The notes: generated from the letters alone by a model not told the origin. Positions 1 through 6,990 are shown, counted from the stretch's first letter. The stretch: 14,613 nucleotides of DNA from an uncultured Alphaproteobacteria bacterium (GCA_903933475.1 CAIZKE010000277.1:1-14613); one strand, 5' to 3'. Made by a program: numbers and translations.

Positions 1-1089
1 GCCATCCGGCGCGAGACCTACAAGGGCGTCGACCTTGCGGTCTACCATCACCCCGGCCACCCCTGGAACGTCGAGCGGATGATGGCCGCGATGAAGCGCA
101 GCCTCGACTACTACCAGGCGAACTTCAGCCCCTACCAGTTCCGCCAGGCCCGGATCCTCGAGTTCCCGGGCTATGCGACCTTCGCCCAGGCCTTCGCCAA
201 CACCATTCCCTATTCCGAATCCATCGGGTTCACCGCCGACCCGGACAAGCCGGACAAGATCGACTACGCCACCTACGTCACGGCCCACGAGATGGCCCAC
301 CAGTGGTGGGCGCACCAGATCGTCGGCGCAGACATGCAGGGGGCCACGGTCCTGTCCGAGACCCTGGCCCAGTACTCCGCCCTGCTGATCATGGAAGAGA
401 CCTACGGCCCCGAGGGCATCCGCAAGTTCCTGCGTAACGAGCTCGACGCCTACCTCTCGGCGCGCGGCGGCCAGGCGGTGGAGGAGACGCCCCTGATCCG
501 GGTCGAGAACCAGGGCTACATCCACTATCGCAAGGGGTCCCTGGTCATGTACCTGCTGCGCGACCAGATCGGTGAGGCGAAGGTCAACGCGGCCCTGCGC
601 AGCCTCCTGGCCCGCTACGCCTTCAAGGGCGCGCCCTTCCCCACCTCCCGCGACCTGGTGGACGCCCTGCGCCGCGAGGCCGGCGACGATGCCCGGGCCC
701 AGGCCCTGATCACCGACCTGTTCGAGAAGATCACCCTCTACGACCTCAAGACCGACGCGGCGGAGGCCCGGCGCAGGCCCGACGGGCGCTATGACGTCAC
801 CCTGAAGGTCACGGCGCGCAAGCTCTACGCCGATAGCAAGGGCGCCGAGACGCCCTCGCCCCTGGGCGCCGAGACCTTCGACGTCGGCGTCTTCACCGCC
901 GAACCCGGGAAGGCGGGCTTCAGCCGGGCGTCCGTGCAGAGCTTCACCGTGCAGTCCCTGAAGGACGGCGATCAAACCCTGACCCTGACCGTCAACGGCA
1001 AGCCCGCCTTCGCCGGGATCGATCCCTACAACAAGCGCATCGACCGGAATTCCGGCGACAACGTCACCCGGGTCAAGGTCGCAGGATAG
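1..1089 (+). CDS. M1 family metallopeptidase, C-terminal part (5' end outside window)
   Basis: The frame is open from base 1 with no credible start, so this is the 3' part of a longer gene. It carries the zinc-binding HEMAH motif (nt 286-300) followed by QWW, and a candidate third ligand Glu in VLSET (nt 349-363). This is the gluzincin arrangement of M1 aminopeptidases, which remove N-terminal residues from peptides. The spacing from the second His to that Glu is 19 residues by my count, one more than the classical 18. A predicted helical stretch follows, then a beta-rich tail ending in a GIDPYNKRIDR-like segment. That tail, and HEMAHQWWAHQ, recall the large bacterial proteins that fuse an ABC-2 type permease to an M1 domain. 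The N-terminus is not visible, so the fusion is a guess. The stop is TAG at 1087-1089. The peptidase family is quite sure; the substrate is unknown. Confidence 0.85.
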   Translation, partial: AIRRETYKGVDLAVYHHPGHPWNVERMMAAMKRSLDYYQANFSPYQFRQARILEFPGYATFAQAFANTIPYSESIGFTADPDKPDKIDYATYVTAHEMAHQWWAHQIVGADMQGATVLSETLAQYSALLIMEETYGPEGIRKFLRNELDAYLSARGGQAVEETPLIRVENQGYIHYRKGSLVMYLLRDQIGEAKVNAALRSLLARYAFKGAPFPTSRDLVDALRREAGDDARAQALITDLFEKITLYDLKTDAAEARRRPDGRYDVTLKVTARKLYADSKGAETPSPLGAETFDVGVFTAEPGKAGFSRASVQSFTVQSLKDGDQTLTLTVNGKPAFAGIDPYNKRIDRNSGDNVTRVKVAG

Positions 1090-1143
1090 GCTTGCGCAGC
1101 ATGAACATTTAAGGAACATTGGAGGGGTCGCCGGAGCCCCGTC

Positions 1144-1881
1144 ATGCCCCCACCCGACCTGCAGGAAGCCCCGCTCTTCGGAGCGGCCACCGACTTGTCG
1201 CCGCCCCAGCTTTCGCCGCACGCCGGGCACCGGGCCCGCCTGCGTCACCGCGCCCGCCACGGCGGCCCGGGTGCCCTGCCAGACTACGAGCTGCTCGAAC
1301 TCCTGCTCTTCCGCTCCCTGCCCCGGGGCGATGTCAAACCCCTGGCCAAGGCCCTGCTGGCGCGTTTCGGCTCCCTCGCCGGGGTCTTCGGCGCACCCCT
1401 CGAGGACCTGGTCCGGATGCGCGGTCTCGGCGAGCAGGCGGCCCTGGACCTCAAGCTCGCCCACGAGGCCGCCGTCCGGATCAGCCGCGAGCCCGTCGCC
1501 CGGCGCACGGTGATCACCTCCTGGACCCAGCTGTCCGCCTACCTGCGCACCGCCATGGCCCACGAACCGCGCGAGCAGTTCCGCGTGCTCTTCCTCGACC
1601 GCCGGAACCAGCTCATTGCCGACGAGGCCATGAACGAAGGCACGGTGGACCACGCCCCCGTCTATCCTCGCGAGGTGGTCCGCAGGGCGCTCGAGCTGTC
1701 GGCCAGCGCCCTGATCCTGGCCCACAACCACCCTTCCGGTGATCCCACCCCCTCCCAGGCCGACATCGGCATGACCCGCGAGGTCATCGAGGCCGCCAAG
1801 GTCCTGGGTCTGTCGGTCCACGACCACGTCATCGTCGGCCGCGATGGCCTCACCAGCTTCCGGGCCCAGGGACTGATCTGA
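1144..1881 (+). CDS. radC: RadC family JAB1/MPN-domain protein
   Basis: A 245-aa protein, close to the usual RadC length of about 220-240. The N-terminal part (about residues 45-115) resembles the RadC helix-hairpin-helix region, with LLELLLF and MRGLGEQAA. The C-terminal part is the MPN/JAB domain, with a JAMM-type motif: EAMNEGTV, then H194, H196 and D207 in HNHPSGDPTPSQAD. The metal ligands are all present. The start is ATG at 1144, with GGAG at 1133-1136 seven bases upstream. RadC is widespread; its old role in radiation repair in E. coli was traced to a different gene, and its biochemical function remains unsettled. It follows the M1 gene by 54 bp and precedes the tRNA gene by 45 bp. Family assignment is firm; function is not. 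Confidence 0.95.
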   Translation: MPPPDLQEAPLFGAATDLSPPQLSPHAGHRARLRHRARHGGPGALPDYELLELLLFRSLPRGDVKPLAKALLARFGSLAGVFGAPLEDLVRMRGLGEQAALDLKLAHEAAVRISREPVARRTVITSWTQLSAYLRTAMAHEPREQFRVLFLDRRNQLIADEAMNEGTVDHAPVYPREVVRRALELSASALILAHNHPSGDPTPSQADIGMTREVIEAAKVLGLSVHDHVIVGRDGLTSFRAQGLI

Positions 1882-1926
1882 GGGCGGGTGGCCCACCCAT
1901 CGGCGTCGGGCTAGAGTGGCATCCGG

Positions 1927-2010
1927 GCCCGCTTGGCGGAACAGGTAGACGCAACGGACTTAAAATCCGTCGCCATAGGCGTGCCGGTTCGAGTCCGGCA
2001 GCGGGCACCA
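1927..2010 (+). tRNA. tRNA-Leu (anticodon TAA)
   Basis: The acceptor arm GCCCGCT (1927-1933) pairs perfectly with AGCGGGC (2000-2006), followed by discriminator A and an encoded CCA (2008-2010). The anticodon stem ACGGA/TCCGT (1954-1958 with 1966-1970) closes the loop CTTAAAA, giving anticodon TAA (1961-1963), which reads UUA leucine codons. A long variable arm (CGCCATAGGCG region) and the T-arm with GGTTCGAGTCC complete a class II tRNA. A GCTAGAGT at 1910-1917 resembles the alphaproteobacterial housekeeping -10 box and would start transcription a few bases before the mature 5' end. UUA is very rare in a genome this GC-rich, so this tRNA serves a rare codon. Confidence 0.97.
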
Positions 2011-2011
2011 T

Positions 2012-2040
2012 CAAATCTGCGACATTTTGTCGCAGACTTG
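2012..2040 (+). terminator. Long hairpin directly after tRNA-Leu, possible terminator or processing signal
   Basis: The arms 2012-2024 and 2028-2040 form a 13-bp stem with a single A:C mismatch and a TTT loop. The inner nine pairs, TCTGCGACA/TGTCGCAGA, are perfect. It begins two bases after the CCA end. No T-run follows, so it is a non-canonical terminator or a signal for 3' processing. Confidence 0.5.
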
Positions 2041-2041
2041 G

Positions 2042-2163
2042 GCCTGCATGGTGGCAAGGTCTTAACCTTGCAGGCGCACAAGTCCCCAAAGCCTGCTCGG
2101 TGCACATATCCCTGCAGGCTCCCTGGGAGCGGAGCAGAGTGGAGGTCTCCGGCATGTGCAGGC
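2042..2163. repeat. Array of TGCAGGC / GCCTGC motifs, mostly on a 22-bp period, in the EAL-gene leader
   Basis: TGCAGGC occurs at 2069, 2113 and 2157 (exactly 44 bp apart). Its inverse GCCTGC lies at 2091, halfway between the first two. Another full inverse, GCCTGCA, is at 2042. Four of the five copies therefore fall on a 22-bp register, about two helical turns, with the 2135 slot empty. The 2042 and 2069 copies can also pair as a 7-bp stem, which competes with the inner hairpin GCAAGGT/ACCTTGC (2054-2060 with 2065-2071). This could be an operator array, an RNA switch or coincidence. Confidence 0.35.
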
Positions 2164-3826
2164 GCGGGCGTCCGGATTGCGAGCGTGTGCCTTGACGGCT
2201 TCGACGCCCCGGCTGGAAGACGCCAGCGTCGCCCGCCTCCTGGGCCTCGCCTTCGCCGGGGCGGACCTGGTGTTCGAGATCGACAGCGAAGGGTCCATCA
2301 CCTTCGCTCTCGGCGCGGCGGAGCGTCTGACCGGGCACCCCGACCAGGACCTCGTCGGACGCGACTGGGCGGCACTGTTCAAGTCGTCCGAGGCCATCCT
2401 CCTCGATACCCTCCGGACCACCCTGGGATCCGGGGAGCGTCGCGGGCCCCTCCAGATGGCCCTTGCCGAACGAAAGACGGTCAACGCCCCGGAGTCGGCC
2501 TCGCTGTCGGTCTTCCGCCTGCCGCAGCTGGGAACCCGTCTGTCCTGCGCCCTCAGTGCGGGCGGATCCGGCGGAGGTGCCCCCTATCCGCGCGATGGGG
2601 ACGGCTTTACGCCCGCGGAGTCCTTTTCCGTCGCCGCCGAGTTCCTGCTCAAGGAGGCCGAGAAGGCGGGGCTGGTGCTCACCCTTGATCTCGTCGAGGT
2701 GCGGGGCCTTCGGGATCGGCTGTCCCGCCTGAGTCCCGACATGGCCGAGCGCACCCGACGCCAGATCGAGGCGACCCTGAGGGCGGAATCCTACGCCGGA
2801 GCCGGCGGCGCCGAACTCAGCGCTGACCGCTTCGCCATCATGCGCCCAGCTGATGCTTCCAACACCCGACTGGTGGAGGGCCTGAGCGCCGCGTCTGGCG
2901 GAGGCGCACGCCCCCAGCTTGCCCGGATGGCGCTGGAGGGCGCAGCGTCCAGCCAGAACATGCGCACCATGCGGCTGGCCCTCGACCGCTATATCGAAGC
3001 CGGCAGCGACGCGGCGACCTCGGGCTTCCGCGACACCGTGGCGCGGACCCTGAGGGACAGCGACCGGTTCCGCGACATCGTCGCGCGCGGTGCCTTCCAG
3101 TTGGCCTACCAGCCCGTCGTCTCCCTCGCGACCGGCGAGCTTCACCACTTCGAGGCCCTGGCCCGGTTCTCCAAGGACACCAGCCCGGCGGAGACCATTC
3201 AGCTGGCTGAGGACCTGGAGATGATCCAGGCCTTCGACCTCTCGGTGGTCCGCAGGCTGCTCAGGGAACTGCAGTCCCTGCCAGCGAGCACCCGGATCGC
3301 CGCCAATCTGAGTGCACATTCGCTCATGATCGATGGTTTTATCGAGGAGATCCTTGGCCTCGGCGGCGGCGACGACCTGCGGGGCCGGCTGATCCTCGAG
3401 ATCACCGAGACGCGGCAGCTCCGCGACCTCGACCAGGCGAACGCCCGGATCGCCCGGCTTCGCAATGCCGGCCACGTGGTCTGTCTCGACGACTTCGGAG
3501 CCGGCGCAGCCTCCTTGGACTACCTGCGCCGGCTGGAGGTGGACTTCATCAAGATCGATGGCCGATACATCCAGTCCATGACCGAGGGTTCCCGCGACGC
3601 CCTGCTGGTCAAGCACCTGGTGGCCCTGTGCAACGACCTTGGGGTGGCGACCATCGCCGAGATGATCGAGACCGAGCCGGTGGCGCGCCTCGCCCTCGAC
3701 CTCGGGGTCCAGCTGGGCCAGGGCTGGGTCTTTTCCAAGCCCCTGGAAAAACCCAGGTGGAAGCCGCCGGGACCTGCGGCAGCGCCAGCCCGGACCCGCC
3801 CGGGCTCGAGTGAGTACTGGGGCTGA
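2156..3826 (+). CDS. PAS / degenerate GGDEF / EAL domain protein, probable c-di-GMP phosphodiesterase
   Basis: A 556-aa protein with no signal peptide or clear membrane helix. Residues about 25-130 look like a PAS sensor domain. Residues about 140-300 resemble a GGDEF domain whose signature is degenerate: SADRFAIM, residues 222-229, sits where GGDEF is expected. The C-terminal EAL domain keeps all the residues known to matter for hydrolysing c-di-GMP to pGpG: E333 of EAL, N384 of NLSAHSL, E415 of LEITE, D445/D446 of DDFGAG, K466 and D468 of IKIDG, E502 and E505, and Q522. It is probably an active phosphodiesterase gated by PAS or the GGDEF-like domain. The start chosen is GTG 2156, ten bases after GGAGG (2141-2145). 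TTG 2192 is an alternative, and ATG 2154 is in a different frame with only 13 codons. The last 30 or so residues are Pro/Arg-rich and unassigned. The photolyase gene follows after 45 bp. Confidence 0.9.
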   Translation: MQARASGLRACALTASTPRLEDASVARLLGLAFAGADLVFEIDSEGSITFALGAAERLTGHPDQDLVGRDWAALFKSSEAILLDTLRTTLGSGERRGPLQMALAERKTVNAPESASLSVFRLPQLGTRLSCALSAGGSGGGAPYPRDGDGFTPAESFSVAAEFLLKEAEKAGLVLTLDLVEVRGLRDRLSRLSPDMAERTRRQIEATLRAESYAGAGGAELSADRFAIMRPADASNTRLVEGLSAASGGGARPQLARMALEGAASSQNMRTMRLALDRYIEAGSDAATSGFRDTVARTLRDSDRFRDIVARGAFQLAYQPVVSLATGELHHFEALARFSKDTSPAETIQLAEDLEMIQAFDLSVVRRLLRELQSLPASTRIAANLSAHSLMIDGFIEEILGLGGGDDLRGRLILEITETRQLRDLDQANARIARLRNAGHVVCLDDFGAGAASLDYLRRLEVDFIKIDGRYIQSMTEGSRDALLVKHLVALCNDLGVATIAEMIETEPVARLALDLGVQLGQGWVFSKPLEKPRWKPPGPAAAPARTRPGSSEYWG

Positions 3827-3871
3827 AGGCGGCCGTTGCCAGATCCCGCCACCCGGGTGCATGGAGACCCG

Positions 3872-5314
3872 ATGACACCGGTCCTGCTTTGGTTCCGGCG
3901 CGACCTGCGCCTGTTCGACAATCCCGCCCTGTCGGCGGCCCTCTCTGACGCCGCTTCAGGCCGCGGACTCCTGCCGGTCTTCATCCTCGACCCCGGTCCC
4001 GACATCCGGCCGCCCGGCGAAGCCTCGCTGTGGTGGCTAAATCGCTCCCTCGCGGTCCTGGCCGCTGACCTTGAGGCCCGGGGATCGCGCCTCATCCTGA
4101 GGCGCGGAGACCCCGCCGTGGTCCTTCCTGCCCTCGCCGCCGAGACTGGCGCCCGGATCGTCCACTGGAACGACCTCTTCGACCCGGGGCTCGCAGCCCG
4201 CGACGATCGTCTCGCCGCCGGGCTCGAGGCGGACGGCATCAAGGTCGGGCGCTGGAACGGTGGCCACCTGCTGCGCCCCGACCAGGTCCGGACCCGCACG
4301 GGCGGGGCCTTCGGGGTCTTCACGCCCTTCTGGCGTGCCGCCCGCCCGCAGATCGCACCGCCGGCGCGCACCGAGGCGCCCGCCAGGCTGCCGGCGCCCG
4401 AGGCCTGGCCCGCCTCGGAGACCCTTGGCTCCTGGAGCCTGCACCCCACGTCCCCGGACTGGTCGAAGGGCTTCTCTGACTGGAGCCCGGGGGAGGCGGG
4501 TGCCCGCACCCGGCTGGGCGCCTTCCTGTCCGGCGGGCTCGCTGGCTATGGCCGGGCGCGGGACTTCCCGGCAGAACCTGGCGCCTCGCGGCTGTCTGCG
4601 CACCTGCACTTCGGGGAGATCAGCCCCTTCGCCCTCTGGCGCGGTGCCCTCACGGCGGTCGAGCGGGGGGCGGCACCCGAGGCCGACGCCGAGAAATTCC
4701 TCGCCGAGCTCGGCTGGCGCGAGTTCAACGCCCAGATCAGCGCCCGCGGCGCGGACCTGGCGAAGTCCAGCTTCGATCCCCGCTTCGAGGCCTTTCAATG
4801 GGCGCAGGACCCGGCGGGTCTCACGGCCTGGCGCCAGGGCCTGACGGGCTATCCCATCGTCGATGCGGGCATGCGGGAGCTTTGGACCACCGGGTGGATG
4901 CACAACCGGGTCCGGATGATCTGCGCCTCCTTCCTGGCCAAGCACCTCCTGGTCGACTGGCGGCAGGGTGAGGCCTGGTTCTGGGACACCCTGGTAGACG
5001 CCGACCATGCCTCGAACGCGGGTAACTGGCAGTGGGTGGCCGGCTGCGGTGCGGATGCGGCACCCTATTTCCGCATCTTCAGCCCCATGGCCCAGGGTGC
5101 CCGGTTCGACCCGGACGGGCGATATGTCCGCCGCTGGGTCCCCGAGATCGCCCGCCTTCCCGACAAATGGCTTCACGCCCCCTGGACGGCCCCGCCCATG
5201 GTCCTGGAGGCGTCAGGCCTGCGGCTCGACCGGGACTACCCTGCGCCGATCGTCGACCACGAGTTTGCCCGGGCCCGGGCGCTTGAGGCTTACGCGCGGC
5301 TCCGGGGCCGATAG
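3872..5314 (+). CDS. phrB: Deoxyribodipyrimidine photolyase, class I CPD type
   Basis: A 480-aa flavoprotein of normal length for the family (about 470). It uses blue light to split cyclobutane pyrimidine dimers in DNA. The N-terminal Rossmann-like antenna domain opens with WFRRDLRLFDN (residues 7-17). The C-terminal FAD domain has LGWREFN, GYPIVDAGMREL (from about residue 326), WMHNRVRM, and NAGNWQW followed by DAAPYFRIFSP. N382 falls at the position of the flavin-contacting Asn that distinguishes CPD photolyases from many cryptochromes. W386 is the likely innermost tryptophan of the electron-transfer triad. I chose ATG 3872, which has GGAG at 3863-3866; an in-frame TTG at 3836 would only add 12 non-homologous residues. 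It lies between the EAL gene and a VOC gene on the same strand with short gaps, so co-transcription is possible. Confidence 0.95.
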   Translation: MTPVLLWFRRDLRLFDNPALSAALSDAASGRGLLPVFILDPGPDIRPPGEASLWWLNRSLAVLAADLEARGSRLILRRGDPAVVLPALAAETGARIVHWNDLFDPGLAARDDRLAAGLEADGIKVGRWNGGHLLRPDQVRTRTGGAFGVFTPFWRAARPQIAPPARTEAPARLPAPEAWPASETLGSWSLHPTSPDWSKGFSDWSPGEAGARTRLGAFLSGGLAGYGRARDFPAEPGASRLSAHLHFGEISPFALWRGALTAVERGAAPEADAEKFLAELGWREFNAQISARGADLAKSSFDPRFEAFQWAQDPAGLTAWRQGLTGYPIVDAGMRELWTTGWMHNRVRMICASFLAKHLLVDWRQGEAWFWDTLVDADHASNAGNWQWVAGCGADAAPYFRIFSPMAQGARFDPDGRYVRRWVPEIARLPDKWLHAPWTAPPMVLEASGLRLDRDYPAPIVDHEFARARALEAYARLRGR

Positions 5315-5342
5315 ACTGAACCCCTCAACTGGAGAGTCCAAA

Positions 5343-5708
5343 ATGCTTGGTTACGTCACGCTTGGTGCCAACGACTTCGAACGCGCCAAGACCTTCTACC
5401 GAAAGACCCTCGAACCCCTCGGCGCCCGAACGGCCATGTCCGGCGAGCGGATGGAGCTCTACTCCAACGGGACCGGGGCCATGATTGGCGTCTGTATTCC
5501 CTACGACAAGGAAGCCGCGAGCCCTGGCAACGGAGTCATGCCCGCGATCTCCGCTCCAAGCCGGGAGGTCGTGGACCAGGTCCACGCCGCGGCCCTGGCC
5601 AATGGCGGCGTCTGCGAGGGTCCGCCCGGCGAGCGCATGCCCACCTTCTACGGCGCCTATTTCCGGGACACCGAGGGCAACAAGGTCTGCGTCTACAAGA
5701 TGGGCTGA
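5343..5708 (+). CDS. VOC superfamily (glyoxalase/bleomycin-resistance fold) protein
   Basis: A 121-aa protein made of paired beta-alpha-beta-beta-beta units, as expected for VOC proteins. It starts GYVTLGANDFERAKTFY and ends FRDTEGNKVCVYKMG, both hallmarks of the small VOC/glyoxalase-like group common in proteobacteria. The usual N-terminal metal-ligand His is absent (GYVTLG instead of a His-containing strand), so metal dependence and reaction are uncertain. The start is ATG 5343 with GGAGAG at 5331-5336. It lies 28 bp after the photolyase stop and probably shares its transcript. The fold is recognisable; the substrate is not. Confidence 0.88.
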   Translation: MLGYVTLGANDFERAKTFYRKTLEPLGARTAMSGERMELYSNGTGAMIGVCIPYDKEAASPGNGVMPAISAPSREVVDQVHAAALANGGVCEGPPGERMPTFYGAYFRDTEGNKVCVYKMG

Positions 5709-5734
5709 CCGGGGCGGGCGGCGGGCCCTGGGGA

Positions 5735-6361
5735 TCAGGTCTCCAGGCGCCCTGCCGCCTCCCACTCCAGGAAGTCCGGCCAATTCAGGAGCCGGTCCAG
5801 ATAGTCCTCCAGTTCCGGCGAGCCCGCGTCGATCGCGTAGGTCCGGAACCGGCTCGCCACCGGCGCAAAGAAGGCGTCGGCGATCGACCAGTCTCCCAGC
5901 AGAAAGGGCCCGCCGCTGCGGCCCAGGAGGTCGCTCCAGAGCCCGCGCACCCGGGTGATGTCGGCAAGGGCGTCCCCCGAAAGCTCCGTTGGCGCGGGCT
6001 CCCGGGCGAGGTCCATGGGACATTCAAGGCGCAGGGCGCGGAAGCCAGCGTGCATCTCGCTGGCGGCGGCCCGGCCCAGCGCCCGGAGGGCCGGATCTTC
6101 GGGCCACAGCTTCGCCCCGGGAAAGGCCTCGGCCAGGTACTCGCAGATCGCCAGGGACTCCGGGATCACGAGGGTGCCCGTCTTCAGGGCCGGCACCCGG
6201 CCAGAGGGCGAATGCGGCAGGATCTGCGCGCGGGTCTGGCCCTCGGCCTGGTAGAGGCGGATCAGGCGCTCGTGGAAGGGCGCGCCAGTGCGCCTGAGCG
6301 CCAGCCAGGGCCGCAGCGACCAGCTCGACCACCGCTTTGATCCGATCACCAGTTCCAGCAT
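5735..6361 (-). CDS. Glutathione S-transferase family protein
   Basis: A 208-aa protein of typical GST length. The thioredoxin-like N-terminal half starts ELVIGSKRWSSWSLRPW; one of the serines at 12, 13 or 15 may activate the glutathione thiol. It carries the cis-proline loop in GRVPAL (V56-P57) and the gamma-glutamyl-binding ES pair (E68-S69 in PESLAICEYL). The all-helical C-terminal half includes LLGDWSIADAFFAPV, the GST N-capping-box region. The start was set at ATG 6361, preceded by GGGAG. The upstream in-frame extension is low-complexity and would run into the divergent promoter region. The likely role is conjugation or reduction of electrophiles; the natural substrate cannot be read from sequence. 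It is divergent from the 130-aa unknown gene and converges on the VOC gene across 26 bp. Confidence 0.92.
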   Translation of the reverse strand: MLELVIGSKRWSSWSLRPWLALRRTGAPFHERLIRLYQAEGQTRAQILPHSPSGRVPALKTGTLVIPESLAICEYLAEAFPGAKLWPEDPALRALGRAAASEMHAGFRALRLECPMDLAREPAPTELSGDALADITRVRGLWSDLLGRSGGPFLLGDWSIADAFFAPVASRFRTYAIDAGSPELEDYLDRLLNWPDFLEWEAAGRLET

Positions 6362-6463
6362 TTCCAGCTCCCGTGCCGGGGCGGCCCGTCCACCCCGGGA
6401 TTGAAACGCGTACTTGCCCCCGGGCGGCAGCGGCGTCCAGACAGGTTGCAACTCGTACAATCA

Positions 6464-6485
6464 CCGCCCGCTGGGTCCCGGGCGG
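6464..6485. repeat. GC-rich inverted repeat in the divergent intergenic region
   Basis: CCGCCCG (6464-6470) and CGGGCGG (6479-6485) form a perfect 7-bp inverted repeat around an 8-base spacer. It lies between two divergent genes, so it cannot end either transcript usefully. A protein-binding site is more likely than a terminator. Weak evidence. Confidence 0.3.
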
Positions 6486-6486
6486 G

Positions 6487-6504
6487 TTTCAATTGAAAGT
6501 TAAC
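6487..6504 (+). promoter_or_regulatory. CtrA-like box overlapping a perfect 12-bp palindrome
   Basis: TTTCAATTGAAA (6487-6498) is a perfect palindrome. Overlapping it, TCAA (6489-6492), seven bases, then TTAAC (6500-6504) matches the CtrA consensus TTAA-N7-TTAAC at all but one base. TTAA is rare in such GC-rich DNA. A GANTC site (GAATC, 6537-6541), the CcrM methylation target, lies between this and the start of the 130-aa gene. The box sits about 60 bp upstream of that ATG. Binding by CtrA is an inference that depends on the host being in a CtrA-containing lineage. Confidence 0.4.
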
Positions 6505-6561
6505 GCTGCGCGCGCAATCTGGACATGCGGAGCAAAGAATCGCCCCGCGGGAGAGAGCGAC

Positions 6562-6954
6562 ATGTCGACCCGCAAGTCCGGCTTCACGCGTTACAGCTCT
6601 GATCACTTCGAGCCCCAGGAGGACATGGACCTCGCCGGCCAGCGTCGCCTGCGCGGACAGCTCGAGCATATCGACTACACGGTGTTCGCCTCGAACCGCG
6701 AGGTCATCCACACCACTCTCGGAAGCGCAGACTCCGAGAAGTTCCAGAGGCTCGCCGTCGCAGCGGCCCTGGCCCGGGCCCAGTGGGTCAAGGAAGCCCT
6801 GGACATGGCCGAGCATCCCACCGGGTTCGAAACCCGCCAGGTGATGCGCCTCGCCGAGCTGCGCAGCCGCTACGAAGAGCTGTCCAGCGCCTACGAAGCC
6901 CTGCGCCGCATGGTCGAGCGCGGCTACATCACCTACACGACATCGGCGACCTGA
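6562..6954 (+). CDS. Conserved-looking hypothetical protein, 130 aa
   Basis: I cannot name this family with confidence. The protein starts MSTRKSGFTRYSSDHF and is mostly charged and predicted helical. The C-terminal third (from about residue 95, LAELRSRYEELSSAYEALRRMVERGY) has a heptad-like pattern that could form a coiled coil. There is no signal peptide, membrane segment or metal-binding motif, so it should be cytoplasmic. I chose ATG 6562 because GGGAGAGAG lies just upstream and because residues before it are low-complexity. Codon usage matches the neighbours. It diverges from the GST gene and has a CtrA-like box and a palindrome in front of it, hinting at cell-cycle or growth-phase control. 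It looks like a small protein typical of Caulobacterales, from memory only. Confidence 0.8.
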   Translation: MSTRKSGFTRYSSDHFEPQEDMDLAGQRRLRGQLEHIDYTVFASNREVIHTTLGSADSEKFQRLAVAAALARAQWVKEALDMAEHPTGFETRQVMRLAELRSRYEELSSAYEALRRMVERGYITYTTSAT

Positions 6955-6990
6955 CGGTCGACAGCCCTTCGGACTTGTGAGGGCCGGCCA

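Noticed and set aside
1101..1123. TTAA at 1109 as a CtrA site for radC
   Set aside because: The second half-site at the right spacing is TGGA, too far from TTAA.
1886..1898. GGGTGG-C-CCACCC palindrome after radC as a terminator
   Set aside because: Only about five pairs can form with a realistic loop and no T-run follows; too weak to list.
1927..2155. tRNA-Leu as an integration site of a mobile island
   Set aside because: No integrase follows, no direct repeat of the tRNA 3' end was noticed downstream, and base composition does not change.
1850..3862. Very long open frame on the minus strand opposite the EAL gene
   Set aside because: It is the antisense shadow of a gene with clear PAS/EAL motifs; its translation is low-complexity Gly/Arg/Gln-rich and it also crosses the tRNA gene. 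GC-rich codons keep such frames open.
4037..5176. 379-codon minus-strand open frame opposite the photolyase
   Set aside because: Shadow of a gene with full photolyase motifs; no recognisable domain of its own.
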